NCBI GenBank assembly: GCA_031291725.1
Contig: JARLIM010000021.1
Coordinates: forward strand, 186,001-250,000
DNA from: Acetobacteraceae bacterium
GTDB lineage: Bacteria; Pseudomonadota; Alphaproteobacteria; Acetobacterales; Acetobacteraceae
Length of the DNA stretch: 64,000 nt
Direction of reading: 5' to 3'
The notes below the pieces were generated by a model that saw only the letters and a list, made by a program, of their open reading frames with translations, was not told the DNA's origin and made no database searches. Below are positions 25,190 through 34,199 of the stretch, one piece after another (the first letter of the stretch is position 1; each line of letters begins with the position of its first letter). The position numbers and the translations under genes are program-made.

Positions 25190-26053
25190 CTATGCCGCAG
25201 CCGCAATGGCGATGTTGTCGATCAACCGCACCCCGTCCAGCCACGCCGCCACCAGCAAGCGCGCGGGCACATCCGGGCGATCCAGCACCGCCAGATCGGC
25301 TTCCGCGCGCAGCTCCAGATATTCCACCGCCTGATAGCCGCCCGCGACAATCGCCGCCTTGGCATCCTCCAGACAGGCCGACATCGCCGCACCGCCCGCC
25401 AGACGCCCCGCCACGCGCTGAAGTTCGGCATACAGCGACGACGCCACAGCGCGGGCCTCGGCCGACAACCGCGTGTTGCGCGACGACATCGCCAACCCGT
25501 CCGTCTCACGCAAGGTGGGGCAGCCGATCACCTTGATCTGCAAATCCAAATCCGCCGCCAGCCGCGTGACGATGCACAGCTGCTGGAAATCCTTCTGGCC
25601 GAAATACGCCAAATCGGCCGTGGTCTGGGTGAACAGCTTCGTCACCACCGTGGCCATGCCCGCGAAATGGCCAGGGCGATAGGCACCGCACAGCCCCTCG
25701 CTCAAGCCCGCCACCTCCACCGTGGTGGCAAAGCCCGGCGGATAGACCGTGGCACCGTCGGGCACATAGACGATATCGGCCCCTTGGCCCGCCAATTTCA
25801 GCCGATCGGCCTCCTCGGTGCGCGGATAGGCGTCCAGATCGGCCTGACTGTTGAATTGGCGCGGGTTGACGAAGATCGTCACGATCACCCGATCCGCGTC
25901 TGCTGCCGCACGACGCACCAGGCTGAGATGGCCTTCATGCAGGGCGCCCATCGTTGGCACCACCGCCACGCTCTCCCCCGCGCGCCGCCATGCGGCCACA
26001 CGGGCGCGCAGGCCAGGAAGGTCGCGGACGATATCAGGCAATCCGGTGATCAT
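25190..26053 (-). CDS. panC: Pantothenate synthetase
   Basis: A 287-residue PanC: pantoate + beta-alanine + ATP to pantothenate, AMP and PPi. Seen: VPTMGALHEGHLSLVRRA with the HxGH nucleotide motif, TIFVNPRQFN, LDAYPRTEEAD, TVVTKLFTQTTADLAYFGQKDFQQL (conserved GQKDxQQ), CPTLRETDGLAMSSRNTRLS (the KMSKS-like signature), and YLELRAEADL. It starts 2 bp after the mlaF stop codon. No panB or panD is in the window, so the rest of the pathway lies elsewhere. Confidence 0.96.
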   Translation of the reverse strand: MITGLPDIVRDLPGLRARVAAWRRAGESVAVVPTMGALHEGHLSLVRRAAADADRVIVTIFVNPRQFNSQADLDAYPRTEEADRLKLAGQGADIVYVPDGATVYPPGFATTVEVAGLSEGLCGAYRPGHFAGMATVVTKLFTQTTADLAYFGQKDFQQLCIVTRLAADLDLQIKVIGCPTLRETDGLAMSSRNTRLSAEARAVASSLYAELQRVAGRLAGGAAMSACLEDAKAAIVAGGYQAVEYLELRAEADLAVLDRPDVPARLLVAAWLDGVRLIDNIAIAAAA

Positions 26054-26055
26054 GA

Positions 26056-26832
26056 TTATTTCCGCAATTCCATCTGGATCGGCCCCTCACGGCGGCCGTG
26101 GGTGAATTGATCAACCAACTCATTGCCGCTCTCCAGCAGCGACGAGGCAAGTCCTTCCCAGACGATCCGCCCTTTATAAAGCATCGTCGCCCGGTCGCCG
26201 ATGCGCGTTGCACTGGCCATGTCATGCGTGATGGCAATCGCCGTGCTGCCCATGCGTTTGACGCAATCGACAATCAGCCCGTCAATCACCGCGCCCATGA
26301 TCGGATCAAGCCCGGTGGTGGGCTCATCGAAGAACATGATTTCCGGCTGAGACGCAATCGCCCGCGCCAGCCCCACGCGCTTCTGCATGCCGCCGGACAA
26401 TTCGGATGGCGACATCTCACCCACGCTCGCCGCCAACCCCACCTGCGCCAGCACCTCCGCCGCGCGGGCCTTGGCCTCCGCACGGGAGCATTTCTTCTGG
26501 GCGAGCAGGCCGAAGGCCACGTTTTCCCACACCGGCAGGCTGTCAAACAGCGCCCCGTTCTGGAACAACATGCCGATGCGCGACCGCAACTCAGCCTGTT
26601 GTTCGCGCGGCGCGGTCAGCACATCCACGCCATCGATCTCAATCGTGCCCGCATCCGGCTCGATCAGCCCGAGGATGCATTTCAGCAGCACCGACTTGCC
26701 CGACCCCGAGCCGCCAATGACCACCATGGAGGTGCCGGCGGCAACGTCGAGATCGACCCCGTCCAACACCTTCTTATCGCCGAAGGCCTTGGAGACACCG
26801 CGCAAGCGGATGGTGACGTTGGGCGCGCTCAT
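26056..26832 (-). CDS. mlaF: MlaF-type ABC transporter ATPase (phospholipid/organic solvent transport)
   Basis: A 258-residue ABC ATPase of the Mla/Ttg2A family, which powers lipid movement between the inner membrane and periplasmic MlaD. Seen: Walker A GGSGSGKSVLLK, Q-loop NGALFDSLPVWENVAF (the SLxVxENV motif typical of this family), signature MSPSELSGGMQKRVGLARA, Walker B EIMFFDEPTTGLDPI, and H-loop THDM. It overlaps mlaE by 4 bp, so the pair is one unit; mlaD and mlaC are not in the window. Confidence 0.93.
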   Translation of the reverse strand: MSAPNVTIRLRGVSKAFGDKKVLDGVDLDVAAGTSMVVIGGSGSGKSVLLKCILGLIEPDAGTIEIDGVDVLTAPREQQAELRSRIGMLFQNGALFDSLPVWENVAFGLLAQKKCSRAEAKARAAEVLAQVGLAASVGEMSPSELSGGMQKRVGLARAIASQPEIMFFDEPTTGLDPIMGAVIDGLIVDCVKRMGSTAIAITHDMASATRIGDRATMLYKGRIVWEGLASSLLESGNELVDQFTHGRREGPIQMELRK

Positions 26833-27614
26833 CGGGCGAAGAACAATTCGGTCAGCACATAGTCAAACGCCAGGATCAGCACCGAGGCCGACACCACCGC
26901 CGATGTCGTCGCAGCACCCACGCCTTGCGCGCCGCCCTTGGAGTTGTAGCCCTGATAGCAGCCCATCAAGACGATCAGCACACCGAACACCGCCGCTTTG
27001 ACGAGGCCAGACACCACGTCGTCGGTCTGGATGAAATCGAGCGTGCTGTTCAGATAGGTGATGGCGTTGAAGCCCAGCTTCTCGGTTGCGATGATGAATC
27101 CGCCCATCACCCCCAAAATATCGGCCACCACCACCAGCAAGGGCAGCGCGATCAGCCCGGCCAGCAGGCGGGGGGCGACGAGGTATTTCATCGGGTTGGT
27201 GGACAGGGTGGAGAGCGCATCGATCTGATCCGTCACCCGCATCGTGCCGATCTCGGCCGCAATCGACGCCCCCACCCGGCCCGCCACCATCAACCCCGCC
27301 AGCACCGGGCCGAGTTCGCGGGTGACGGAGAGCACAACCAGGCTCGCCACCGCCGAATCGGCGGAGAAGCGCGACAATCCGGTGGAGCTTTGCAGCGCCA
27401 GCACCATGCCGGTGAAAATCGCCGTCAGCGCCACCACCGGCAGCGAGAAATAGCCGATCTCCACGAAGGCGCGCAGAAACATGCGCCCGTAGAAGGGCGG
27501 GCGGGCGATGTGAGACAGGCCGTTGATGCAGAACAGCGCCAGTCTGCCGCTGGCAACACACGCCCCAAGCAGAATTCTGCCCAGCCAGGCGACGAAATCG
27601 AGTGCGGCGGTCAT
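26829..27614 (-). CDS. mlaE: MlaE-type ABC transporter permease
   Basis: A 261-residue inner-membrane permease of the MlaE family. Seen: hydrophobic helices FRRALVEIGYFSLPVVALTAIFTGMVLALQ-like region, the conserved SVTRELGPVLAGLMVAGRVGASIAAEIGTMRVTDQIDAL signature (ERELGPVLxxLxxAGRxGxxxxAExGxMxVxEQIDAL), and LVAPRLLAGLIALPLL. First gene of the minus-strand run; its start lies 73 bp after a large palindrome downstream of clpA. Overlaps mlaF by 4 bp. Confidence 0.93.
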   Translation of the reverse strand: MTAALDFVAWLGRILLGACVASGRLALFCINGLSHIARPPFYGRMFLRAFVEIGYFSLPVVALTAIFTGMVLALQSSTGLSRFSADSAVASLVVLSVTRELGPVLAGLMVAGRVGASIAAEIGTMRVTDQIDALSTLSTNPMKYLVAPRLLAGLIALPLLVVVADILGVMGGFIIATEKLGFNAITYLNSTLDFIQTDDVVSGLVKAAVFGVLIVLMGCYQGYNSKGGAQGVGAATTSAVVSASVLILAFDYVLTELFFAR

Positions 27615-27686
27615 TCCCTCGTCCGATCCAAAGCCGCCGCATGGCTACCAGCGGGGGGCGGCGACGTCAAAGATGTGTTGGAAAAC

Positions 27687-27770
27687 GTAGGGCGGACAAG
27701 CCATGCGCAGTCCGCCATTGTCACCGGTGAGCCGGACAATGGCGGACTGCGCTGCGCTGGTCCGCCCTAC
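27687..27770. repeat. 84-bp near-perfect palindrome between clpA and mlaE
   Basis: Outer arms GTAGGGCGGAC (27687-27697) and GTCCGCCCTAC (27760-27770) and inner arms of 18 bp (27705-27722 with 27735-27752, starting GCGCAGTCCGCC) are exact inverted repeats with a 12-nt loop; the bases between the two stems are unpaired 7-nt segments on each side. It may terminate clpA transcription, which ends 13 bp away. The GTAGGGCGG core recurs in a hairpin at 60701-60725, so it looks like a dispersed palindromic element. No transposase. Confidence 0.85.
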
Positions 27771-27782
27771 GCAATCAGTGGC

Positions 27783-30137
27783 TTACTCCGCCGTTTCAGC
27801 CTCACGCTCGTGATCGTCGCCTTCGCCTTCGCTCTCCGGCTCCACCTTGGCCGGTGGCGCGTTGGCTTCGACGACATCGAAATCGAGCTTGTTGTCCTTC
27901 AGCGTCACCTTCACCGAACCGCCCTTGACCAGACGGCCGAACAGCAACTCCTCCGCAAGCGGCTTCTTGATGTATTCCTGGATCACCCGGCTCAGCGGAC
28001 GCGCGCCATACAGACGGTCATAGCCACGCTCGGCCAACCATTCCTTGGCGCCCGAGGAGAGTTCGATCGTCACATTGCGGTCGGCAAGCTGTGCCTCCAG
28101 CTGCATGACGAATTTCTCGACCACATGGCCGACGATCTCCGGCGTCAATGCCGCGAACGGCACAATGGCATCCAGGCGATTGCGGAATTCCGGCGTGAAC
28201 AGACGCTTGATCGCATCGCTGTCCTCACCCTCACGGGTGTCACGCCCGAAGCCGATGGCCTCCTTGGCCATGTCCGACGCACCGGCATTGGTGGTCATGA
28301 TCAGGATCACGTTGCGGAAATCGACCGTCTTGCCGTTATGGTCGGTCAGTTTGCCGTGGTCCATCACCTGCAACAGGATGTTGTAGAGATCCTGATGCGC
28401 CTTCTCGATCTCGTCGAGCAGCAGCACGCAATGCGGATGCTGGTCGATGGAATCGGTGAGCAGACCGCCCTGATCGAAGCCGACATAGCCCGGCGGTGCG
28501 CCGATCAGGCGGCTGATCGAATGGCGCTCCATGTATTCGGACATGTCGAACCGGATCAGCTCAATGCCCAAGGTGGAGGCCAATTGGCGTGCCACTTCGG
28601 TTTTGCCAACACCCGTCGGCCCCGAGAACAGGTAATTGCCGATCGGCTTCTCCGGCTCCCGCAGACCCGCCCGCGACAGCTTGATGGCGGCCGACAGCGC
28701 GTCGATGGCCTTGTCCTGGCCGAAGACCATCGATTTCAGATCGCGCTCCAGATTGCGCAGCGTCTCCTTGTCGTCCGCCGAGACGGATTTGGGGGGAATG
28801 CGCGCGATCTTGGCGACGATCTCCTCCACATCCTTCAAGGTGACGGTCTTGCGGCGCTTGCCCTCGGGCAGCAGCATCCGCGAGGCACCCACCTCGTCGA
28901 TCACATCGATGGCTTTGTCGGGAAGTTTGCGGTCGTTGATGTATTTCGCGCTCAACTCCACCGCCGCCCGGATGGCCTCTTCGGTGTAGCGCACCTTGTG
29001 GTGCTTTTCGTAATTCGTCTTCAGCCCACGCAGAATCTTCACCGCATCCTCAATCGACGGCTCATTGACGTCGATCTTCTGGAAGCGCCGCACCAGGGCG
29101 CGGTCTTTTTCGAAATAGGTGCGGAATTCCTTATAGGTGGTCGAGCCGATGCAGCGCAGCGTGCCCGCCGCCAGTGCCGGCTTGAGCAGGTTGGAGGCAT
29201 CCATCGCCCCGCCCGACGTGGCGCCCGCACCGATGACGGTGTGGATTTCGTCGATGAACAGCACCGCATTCGGCTGCGCTTCAAGTTCGGTGACAACCGC
29301 CTTCAGACGTTCCTCGAAATCGCCACGATAGCGGGTGCCCGCCAGCAGAGCCCCCATATCGAGCGAATAGATCACCGCCTTGATCAGCACCTCCGGCACA
29401 TCGCCCTCGACGATGCGCTTGGCAAGACCTTCGGCGATCGCCGTTTTGCCCACGCCCGGATCGCCCACATAAAGCGGGTTGTTCTTGGTGCGGCGGCAGA
29501 GGATCTGAATGGTGCGCTCGATCTCCTGATCGCGACCGATCAACGGATCGATCTTACCAGCCAGCGCCTTCTTGTTGAGGTTGACGCAGTAATTGCTCAG
29601 CGCATCTTGACCGCGCTTGGCGCTCTTTTCCTCGCGCTCATTTTCCTGCGCCGGTTCAGCAGGCGTGCCGGAGCCCTGCACCGGGCGGGCCTGGCTGCGA
29701 CCGGGGGCTTTGGCGATGCCGTGACTGATGAAGTTCACCGCGTCCAGCCGCGTCATGTCCTGCGCTTGCAGGAAATAGACAGCATGGCTTTCACGTTCGC
29801 TGAACAGCGCCACCAGCACATTGGCCCCGGTGACCTCCTCCTTACCGGAAGACTGCACATGGATCGCCGCACGCTGTACCACGCGCTGGAAACCGGCGGT
29901 CGGTTTCGGATCGCCCGGACGGTCAGTGGCAAGGCCCGATAATTCCTTATCGAGGAATTCGGTCAGGTCATTGCGTAGCTTGTCGAGATCAACACCACAG
30001 GCGCGCAGCACGGTGGCGGCGTCGGTGTCATCGACAAGGCCGAGCAGCAGATGTTCCAACGTGGCATATTCATGCCGGCGCTCACTGGCCAAAGAAAGCG
30101 CGCGATGGAGCGTCTGTTCGAGATTGCGGGAGAGCAT
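27783..30137 (-). CDS. clpA: ATP-dependent Clp protease ATP-binding subunit ClpA
   Basis: A 784-residue Hsp100 unfoldase that feeds substrates to ClpP. Domains: N-terminal Clp-N repeats (residues 1-145; [36 protein letters not shown]), first AAA+ module with [15 protein letters not shown] and [13 protein letters not shown], second AAA+ with [17 protein letters not shown] and [14 protein letters not shown]2 sensor/IGF-like loop with [13 protein letters not shown] that contacts ClpP. Lacks the ClpB middle coiled coil. Start ATG 30137 has AGGAG upstream; an earlier in-frame ATG adds nine residues. An adaptor clpS gene is usually adjacent in other bacteria but is not visible here. Confidence 0.96.
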   Translation of the reverse strand: MLSRNLEQTLHRALSLASERRHEYATLEHLLLGLVDDTDAATVLRACGVDLDKLRNDLTEFLDKELSGLATDRPGDPKPTAGFQRVVQRAAIHVQSSGKEEVTGANVLVALFSERESHAVYFLQAQDMTRLDAVNFISHGIAKAPGRSQARPVQGSGTPAEPAQENEREEKSAKRGQDALSNYCVNLNKKALAGKIDPLIGRDQEIERTIQILCRRTKNNPLYVGDPGVGKTAIAEGLAKRIVEGDVPEVLIKAVIYSLDMGALLAGTRYRGDFEERLKAVVTELEAQPNAVLFIDEIHTVIGAGATSGGAMDASNLLKPALAAGTLRCIGSTTYKEFRTYFEKDRALVRRFQKIDVNEPSIEDAVKILRGLKTNYEKHHKVRYTEEAIRAAVELSAKYINDRKLPDKAIDVIDEVGASRMLLPEGKRRKTVTLKDVEEIVAKIARIPPKSVSADDKETLRNLERDLKSMVFGQDKAIDALSAAIKLSRAGLREPEKPIGNYLFSGPTGVGKTEVARQLASTLGIELIRFDMSEYMERHSISRLIGAPPGYVGFDQGGLLTDSIDQHPHCVLLLDEIEKAHQDLYNILLQVMDHGKLTDHNGKTVDFRNVILIMTTNAGASDMAKEAIGFGRDTREGEDSDAIKRLFTPEFRNRLDAIVPFAALTPEIVGHVVEKFVMQLEAQLADRNVTIELSSGAKEWLAERGYDRLYGARPLSRVIQEYIKKPLAEELLFGRLVKGGSVKVTLKDNKLDFDVVEANAPPAKVEPESEGEGDDHEREAETAE

Positions 30138-30407
30138 GGGATCAACGCTCCTGAATTCTGGCAAGACAGGTCAACAAAAACTGGGCCCGACATCGAACAC
30201 GCATACAGCGTGCCGGTCTGTTCGGATGTGGTCACTCCGCGCCGCGAAAACAGGCCCCCAAGCCATTTGGACCATTCACGCCAGCGCGCTTCTCCCCCCT
30301 GATGGGCATTCTGTCCCCATAAGGGCGAGGGATGCATCACCTAATTTCACACAAACAGGTTAAAATCCGCCCACACCCGCAGCGCGATGCCAGAAGGCCG
30401 ACGCAGA
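30138..30407. other. Intergenic gap between glpD 3' end and clpA start
   Basis: 270 bp on which I see no credible coding frame, no RNA gene and no strong repeat. It must hold the clpA promoter (minus strand); a TTGACC hexamer lies about 40 bp upstream of the clpA start on the minus strand, but I cannot find a convincing matching -10. Confidence 0.4.
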
Positions 30408-31910
30408 TCAGCCCCCCGCCACCAGCCGGGCAACGGCTTCGTTGACCGTTTGCCGCTGTGCGGCGTCCAGACGCAGTCCGAGCTTGCTGCGCCGCCAGAG
30501 CACGTCATCACCGGCCTGCACCCATTCGCGCCGGACCAGATAAGCCAATTCCGCCTCTGTCAGCCCCGCGCCGTATTCAGTGCCGAGATCGGCCATGCTG
30601 TGCGCCGTGCCGAGGATCTCCGCCGAGTCGGTGCCATAGGCCCGCACCAGACGCTTCGCCAGCCGCCCGGACAACCAGGGCCGCGTCTCCCGCAGGGTTG
30701 CGACAAGGCGGCCGAAGCCGTCGGTGGGGAAATCGCCGCCGGGCAAAGCGGCATCGGCCGTCCACCCCGCCGATTTGCCCGCAACCTTGGGCAGATGCGG
30801 CCCAATCCGCGCCAGCGCCGATTCGGCAAGCCTGCGATAGGTGGTGATCTTGCCGCCGAACACACTCAGCAACGCCGCCTCACCCGCGGGGGCATCCAGC
30901 GTGAGCACGTAATCCCGCGTTGCCTCCTGCGCGGCCGAGGCACCGTCATCATATAAAGGGCGCACTCCGGAATAGGTCCACACCACCATCTCCGGCGTGA
31001 TCGGGGTGCGGAAATAGCCGCTGGCACCGGCGCAGAGATAGGCAATCTCGTCGGCACTGATCGCAACCTCACCCGGATCACCCTGATAGTCGCGGTCGGT
31101 GGTGCCGATCAGGGTGAAATCCGTCTCATAGGGTATCGCGAAGAAGATACGCTGATCGGCGTTCTGGAAAATGTAGCAATGCGGCCCGTCATAAAGTTTG
31201 GGCACCACGATATGACTGCCCTGCACCAGCCGCACCCGATCGCTGGAATTCGTCCGCACCACCTGCCCCAGCACCTGCGCCACCCAAGGCCCTGCGGCGT
31301 TGACCAAGGCCCGCGCCTGGATCGTGCTGTCCTGCCCGGCCGCATCGCGCAGCACGACCTGCCAGAGGCCGTCTGCGCGACTGGCAGCGATCACCTGGGT
31401 GCGCGTGCGGATATCCGCCCCCCGTGCCGCCGCATCGCGGGCGTTGAGCACCACAAGGCGCGAATCCTCCACCCAGCAATCGGAATATTCAAAGCCCTTG
31501 GTGAATTCCGGCTTCAGAATGCCGTCATTGAGGGCGCGCATCTCGGTGGCGGGCAGTTTCTTGCGGCCGCCAATGTGGTCGTAGAGGAACAGCCCCAACC
31601 GCAGCAGCCACGCCGGGCGGAGTCCTTTATGATAAGGCAGCACGAAACGCAGCGGCCAGATGATGTGCGGCGCGATGCCCCACAGCACCTCACGCTCCTG
31701 CAACGCCTCGCGCACCAGTCGAAATTCGTAATGTTCCAGATAGCGGAGACCGCCGTGCACCAGCTTGGTCGATGATGCGGAGGTGGCACCGCCGAGATCG
31801 GATTTTTCCGCCAGCAGAACCTTCCAGCCACGGCCAGCGGCATCGCGCGCAATGCCCACGCCATTGATGCCGCCGCCGATAATGGCGAGATCGAACATCT
31901 TTTGTGCCAC
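30408..31910 (-). CDS. glpD: Aerobic glycerol-3-phosphate dehydrogenase
   Basis: A 500-residue FAD-dependent enzyme, membrane-associated, oxidising glycerol-3-phosphate to dihydroxyacetone phosphate and passing electrons to quinone. Seen: dinucleotide loop IIGGGINGVGIARDAAGRG, the GlpD signature SASSTKLVHGGLRYLEHYEFRLVREALQER, and RIFFAIPYETDFTLIGTTDRDYQGDP. The C-terminal domain is present (ETRPWLSGRLAKRLVRAYG, TEAELAYLVRREWVQAGDDVLWRRSKLGLRLD). No glpK or glpF neighbours. It diverges from fabD, the two starts 109 bp apart. Confidence 0.95.
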   Translation of the reverse strand: MAQKMFDLAIIGGGINGVGIARDAAGRGWKVLLAEKSDLGGATSASSTKLVHGGLRYLEHYEFRLVREALQEREVLWGIAPHIIWPLRFVLPYHKGLRPAWLLRLGLFLYDHIGGRKKLPATEMRALNDGILKPEFTKGFEYSDCWVEDSRLVVLNARDAAARGADIRTRTQVIAASRADGLWQVVLRDAAGQDSTIQARALVNAAGPWVAQVLGQVVRTNSSDRVRLVQGSHIVVPKLYDGPHCYIFQNADQRIFFAIPYETDFTLIGTTDRDYQGDPGEVAISADEIAYLCAGASGYFRTPITPEMVVWTYSGVRPLYDDGASAAQEATRDYVLTLDAPAGEAALLSVFGGKITTYRRLAESALARIGPHLPKVAGKSAGWTADAALPGGDFPTDGFGRLVATLRETRPWLSGRLAKRLVRAYGTDSAEILGTAHSMADLGTEYGAGLTEAELAYLVRREWVQAGDDVLWRRSKLGLRLDAAQRQTVNEAVARLVAGG

Positions 31911-32019
31911 GCGTTGCCTCCATCACCACAGCCGTCGCGGCAGACAACCGCCAGCAGACATTGACAGATTTGCGCCTTCGCTGGATACCGCGCGCCTCGT
32001 GTCCATGGAACAAAATATC

Positions 32020-32967
32020 ATGGCTGTGTACGCATTCGTCTTTCCGGGCCAAGGTAGCCAGAGCGTCGGCATGGGCCGCGATCTAGCTGCATCGTTCAGT
32101 GCTGCCCGCGAAGTGTTTCAAGAAGTTGACGATACGCTCGACCAGAAGCTGTCTCAACTGATGTTCGAAGGCCCCGCCGAAGACCTTACCCGCACTGAGA
32201 ACACCCAGCCTGCCCTGATGGCGCATTCGCTGGCGGTGCTGCGTGTGCTCGAACGCGAAGGCGGCGTGACGCTGGCCGACAAGGCAACCCTGGTCGCCGG
32301 TCATTCGCTGGGCGAATATTCAGCCCTCGCCGCAGCAGGCAGCTTCAGCGTCGGCGGTGCAGCCAAGCTGCTGCGTCTGCGCGGTCAGTCGATGCAGAAG
32401 GCCGTCGCCCCCGGTGTGGGGGCCATGGCGGCCCTGCTGGGTGCCGAGATGGAACTCGCCTTGGAAATCTGCGCCGAGGCCTCGCAGCCCGGTTCGATCG
32501 TCGAGCCCGCCAATGACAATGGTGGCGGTCAGGTGGTAATCTCCGGCCATAAGGAAGCCGTCGAACGGGCCATTGAGGTTGCCAAAACCCGGGGCGTGAA
32601 ACGCGCGATGCTGCTGCCGGTGTCAGCCCCCTTCCACTGTGCCCTGATGGCCCCCGCCGCGGATGCGATGGCTGAAGCCCTTGGCCTGAACCCGCCCGCC
32701 CCACCCGCCGTGCCGCTGGTGGCCAATGTCACGGCGGCGAAGGTGACGGACCCGGCAGACATCGCCGACCTTCTGGTGAAGCAGGTCACCGCCACCGTGC
32801 GCTGGCGCGAGAGCGTGCAGGCGATGGTGGCGATGGGCGTGGACACCTTCGTTGAAATCGGCGCTGGCAAGGTGCTCTCCGGCCTGCTGCGCCGCATCGC
32901 ACCCGAGGCAGCTGCGATTTCGGTGGGTGCGCCCGCCGACATCGAAGCTTTGCTCAAGACCTTATAA
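32020..32967 (+). CDS. fabD: Malonyl-CoA:ACP transacylase
   Basis: A 315-residue FabD that transfers malonyl from CoA to ACP for fatty-acid synthesis. Seen: AFVFPGQGSQSVGMG, VAGHSLGEYSALAA with the nucleophilic Ser96, VSAPFHCALM with the catalytic His, and VANVTA. Start: ATG 32020 (MAVYAFVFPGQGSQ) matches the usual FabD beginning; ATG 32005 in frame is also possible, and neither has a strong Shine-Dalgarno. It opens the fabD-fabG-acpP-fabF-mltG cluster, followed 11 bp later by fabG. Confidence 0.95.
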   Translation: MAVYAFVFPGQGSQSVGMGRDLAASFSAAREVFQEVDDTLDQKLSQLMFEGPAEDLTRTENTQPALMAHSLAVLRVLEREGGVTLADKATLVAGHSLGEYSALAAAGSFSVGGAAKLLRLRGQSMQKAVAPGVGAMAALLGAEMELALEICAEASQPGSIVEPANDNGGGQVVISGHKEAVERAIEVAKTRGVKRAMLLPVSAPFHCALMAPAADAMAEALGLNPPAPPAVPLVANVTAAKVTDPADIADLLVKQVTATVRWRESVQAMVAMGVDTFVEIGAGKVLSGLLRRIAPEAAAISVGAPADIEALLKTL

Positions 32968-32978
32968 AGGACAGGGAT

Positions 32979-33716
32979 ATGTTCCGGTTGGACGGCAAGA
33001 CCGCCCTGGTGACTGGTGCCTCTGGCGGCATCGGGGCAGCCATCGCCCGCACCCTGCATGCGCAAGGTGCCAATGTGGTGCTCTCGGGCACCCGCCGTGA
33101 GGCGCTCGAGTCGCTGGCCGCCGAACTCGGCGCGCGCAGCTTCGTCTGCCCGGCTGATCTGCGCGACTCCGCTGCCGCCGATGCGCTGGTCGCTGAGGCT
33201 GAAGCCGCTGGCGGTCCGCTCTGGGCGCTGGTCAACAATGCGGGGCTGACCCGCGACATGTTGGCGCTGCGCATGAAGGACGAGGACTGGCAGACGGTGC
33301 TTGATGTCGATCTCACCGCCCCGTTCCGCCTCGCCCGCGCCGCGCTGAAGGGCATGCTCCGCCGCAGGGCCGGCCGGATCATCGGCATCGGCTCCATCGT
33401 GGGAGCCACCGGCAATCCGGGTCAGGCCAATTATGCCGCGGCAAAAGCCGGTTTGGTGGGCATGACCAAGGCGCTGGCCCAGGAAGTCGGCGCGCGCGGT
33501 ATCACGGTGAACATGGTCGCCCCCGGCTTTATCGACACGCCGATGACCCATGTGCTCACCGATGCGCAGAAAACCAAGCTGTCCGAGTCGATTCCGCTCG
33601 GCCGCCTCGGTCAGCCCAGCGACATTGCGTCCGCAGTGCTCTATCTTGCCAGCCAAGAGGCCGCCTGGGTGACGGGTGCCACGCTGCACGTCAATGGCGG
33701 GATGGCCATGCTGTAA
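32979..33716 (+). CDS. fabG: 3-oxoacyl-ACP reductase
   Basis: A 245-residue SDR: NADPH-dependent reduction of 3-oxoacyl-ACP in the elongation cycle. Seen: TGASGGIGAAIA cofactor loop, NNAG, GSIVGATGNPGQANYAAAKAG with Ser and Tyr-x3-Lys, GITVNMVAPGFIDTPMT, and a C-terminal TGATLHVNGGMAML. Its position between fabD and acpP, and the FabG-typical GNPGQANY, make the assignment secure. A GGACAGGGAT leader precedes ATG 32979. Confidence 0.96.
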   Translation: MFRLDGKTALVTGASGGIGAAIARTLHAQGANVVLSGTRREALESLAAELGARSFVCPADLRDSAAADALVAEAEAAGGPLWALVNNAGLTRDMLALRMKDEDWQTVLDVDLTAPFRLARAALKGMLRRRAGRIIGIGSIVGATGNPGQANYAAAKAGLVGMTKALAQEVGARGITVNMVAPGFIDTPMTHVLTDAQKTKLSESIPLGRLGQPSDIASAVLYLASQEAAWVTGATLHVNGGMAML

Positions 33717-33782
33717 AATCCGGTCCAAAGCTTGCAAAAAGGCAGGCCTGGATTGGCGAGTGTGACAAAATCGTGCTAAGCG

Positions 33783-33809
33783 CCCCCCCGGTTCAGCCGG
33801 TCGGGGTTT
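33783..33809 (+). terminator. Terminator-like GC hairpin after fabG
   Basis: A C-rich arm followed by CCGG, a short loop TTCAG, then CCGGTCGGGG and TTT gives an imperfect stem-loop 66 bp after the fabG stop. The short T-run makes it weak; it may only attenuate, letting acpP have its own promoter in the rest of the 174-bp gap (a TATAGA hexamer is at 33861). Confidence 0.4.
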
Positions 33810-33890
33810 GGCATAAAACAGGCCTGTCGCCGGGGCCATGAGTATCCGGCGCGAATTTGGTATAGAACCGGCACTTAGGAGTTTGAAATC

Positions 33891-34130
33891 ATGAGCGATG
33901 TCGCTGACCGCGTGAAGAAGATTGTTGTCGAACACCTCGGCGTTGAAGAAGTGAAGGTCACCCCAGAAGCCTCCTTCATCGATGATCTGGGCGCGGACAG
34001 CCTCGACACCGTCGAACTGGTGATGGCGTTCGAAGAAGCCTTCGGCGTGGAAATCCCGGAAGAAGCCGCGGAGAAGATCGCGACCGTCAAGGACGCGGTG
34101 GATTACATCGAAGCGCACCAGAACGCCTGA
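33891..34130 (+). CDS. acpP: Acyl carrier protein
   Basis: A 79-residue ACP. The phosphopantetheine attachment site is Ser37 in [12 protein letters not shown]; the acidic helix II and the closing [21 protein letters not shown] are typical. Preceded by AGGAG 9 nt before the ATG. The 174-bp gap upstream, much longer than other gaps in this cluster, is consistent with separate, high-level transcription of acpP. Confidence 0.98.
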   Translation: MSDVADRVKKIVVEHLGVEEVKVTPEASFIDDLGADSLDTVELVMAFEEAFGVEIPEEAAEKIATVKDAVDYIEAHQNA

Positions 34131-34199
34131 TTTCGGGCAGACGGTAACGACGCCGCCACGGAACCCCGTGGCGGCAGAATAAAGACGAGGATGGTTCAG

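Noticed and set aside
27687-27770. Insertion sequence
   Set aside because: A palindrome but no transposase or target duplication visible.
26925-29942. 1005-codon open frame on the plus strand
   Set aside because: It runs antisense across mlaE and clpA, both unmistakable; no domain is visible in the plus-strand product.
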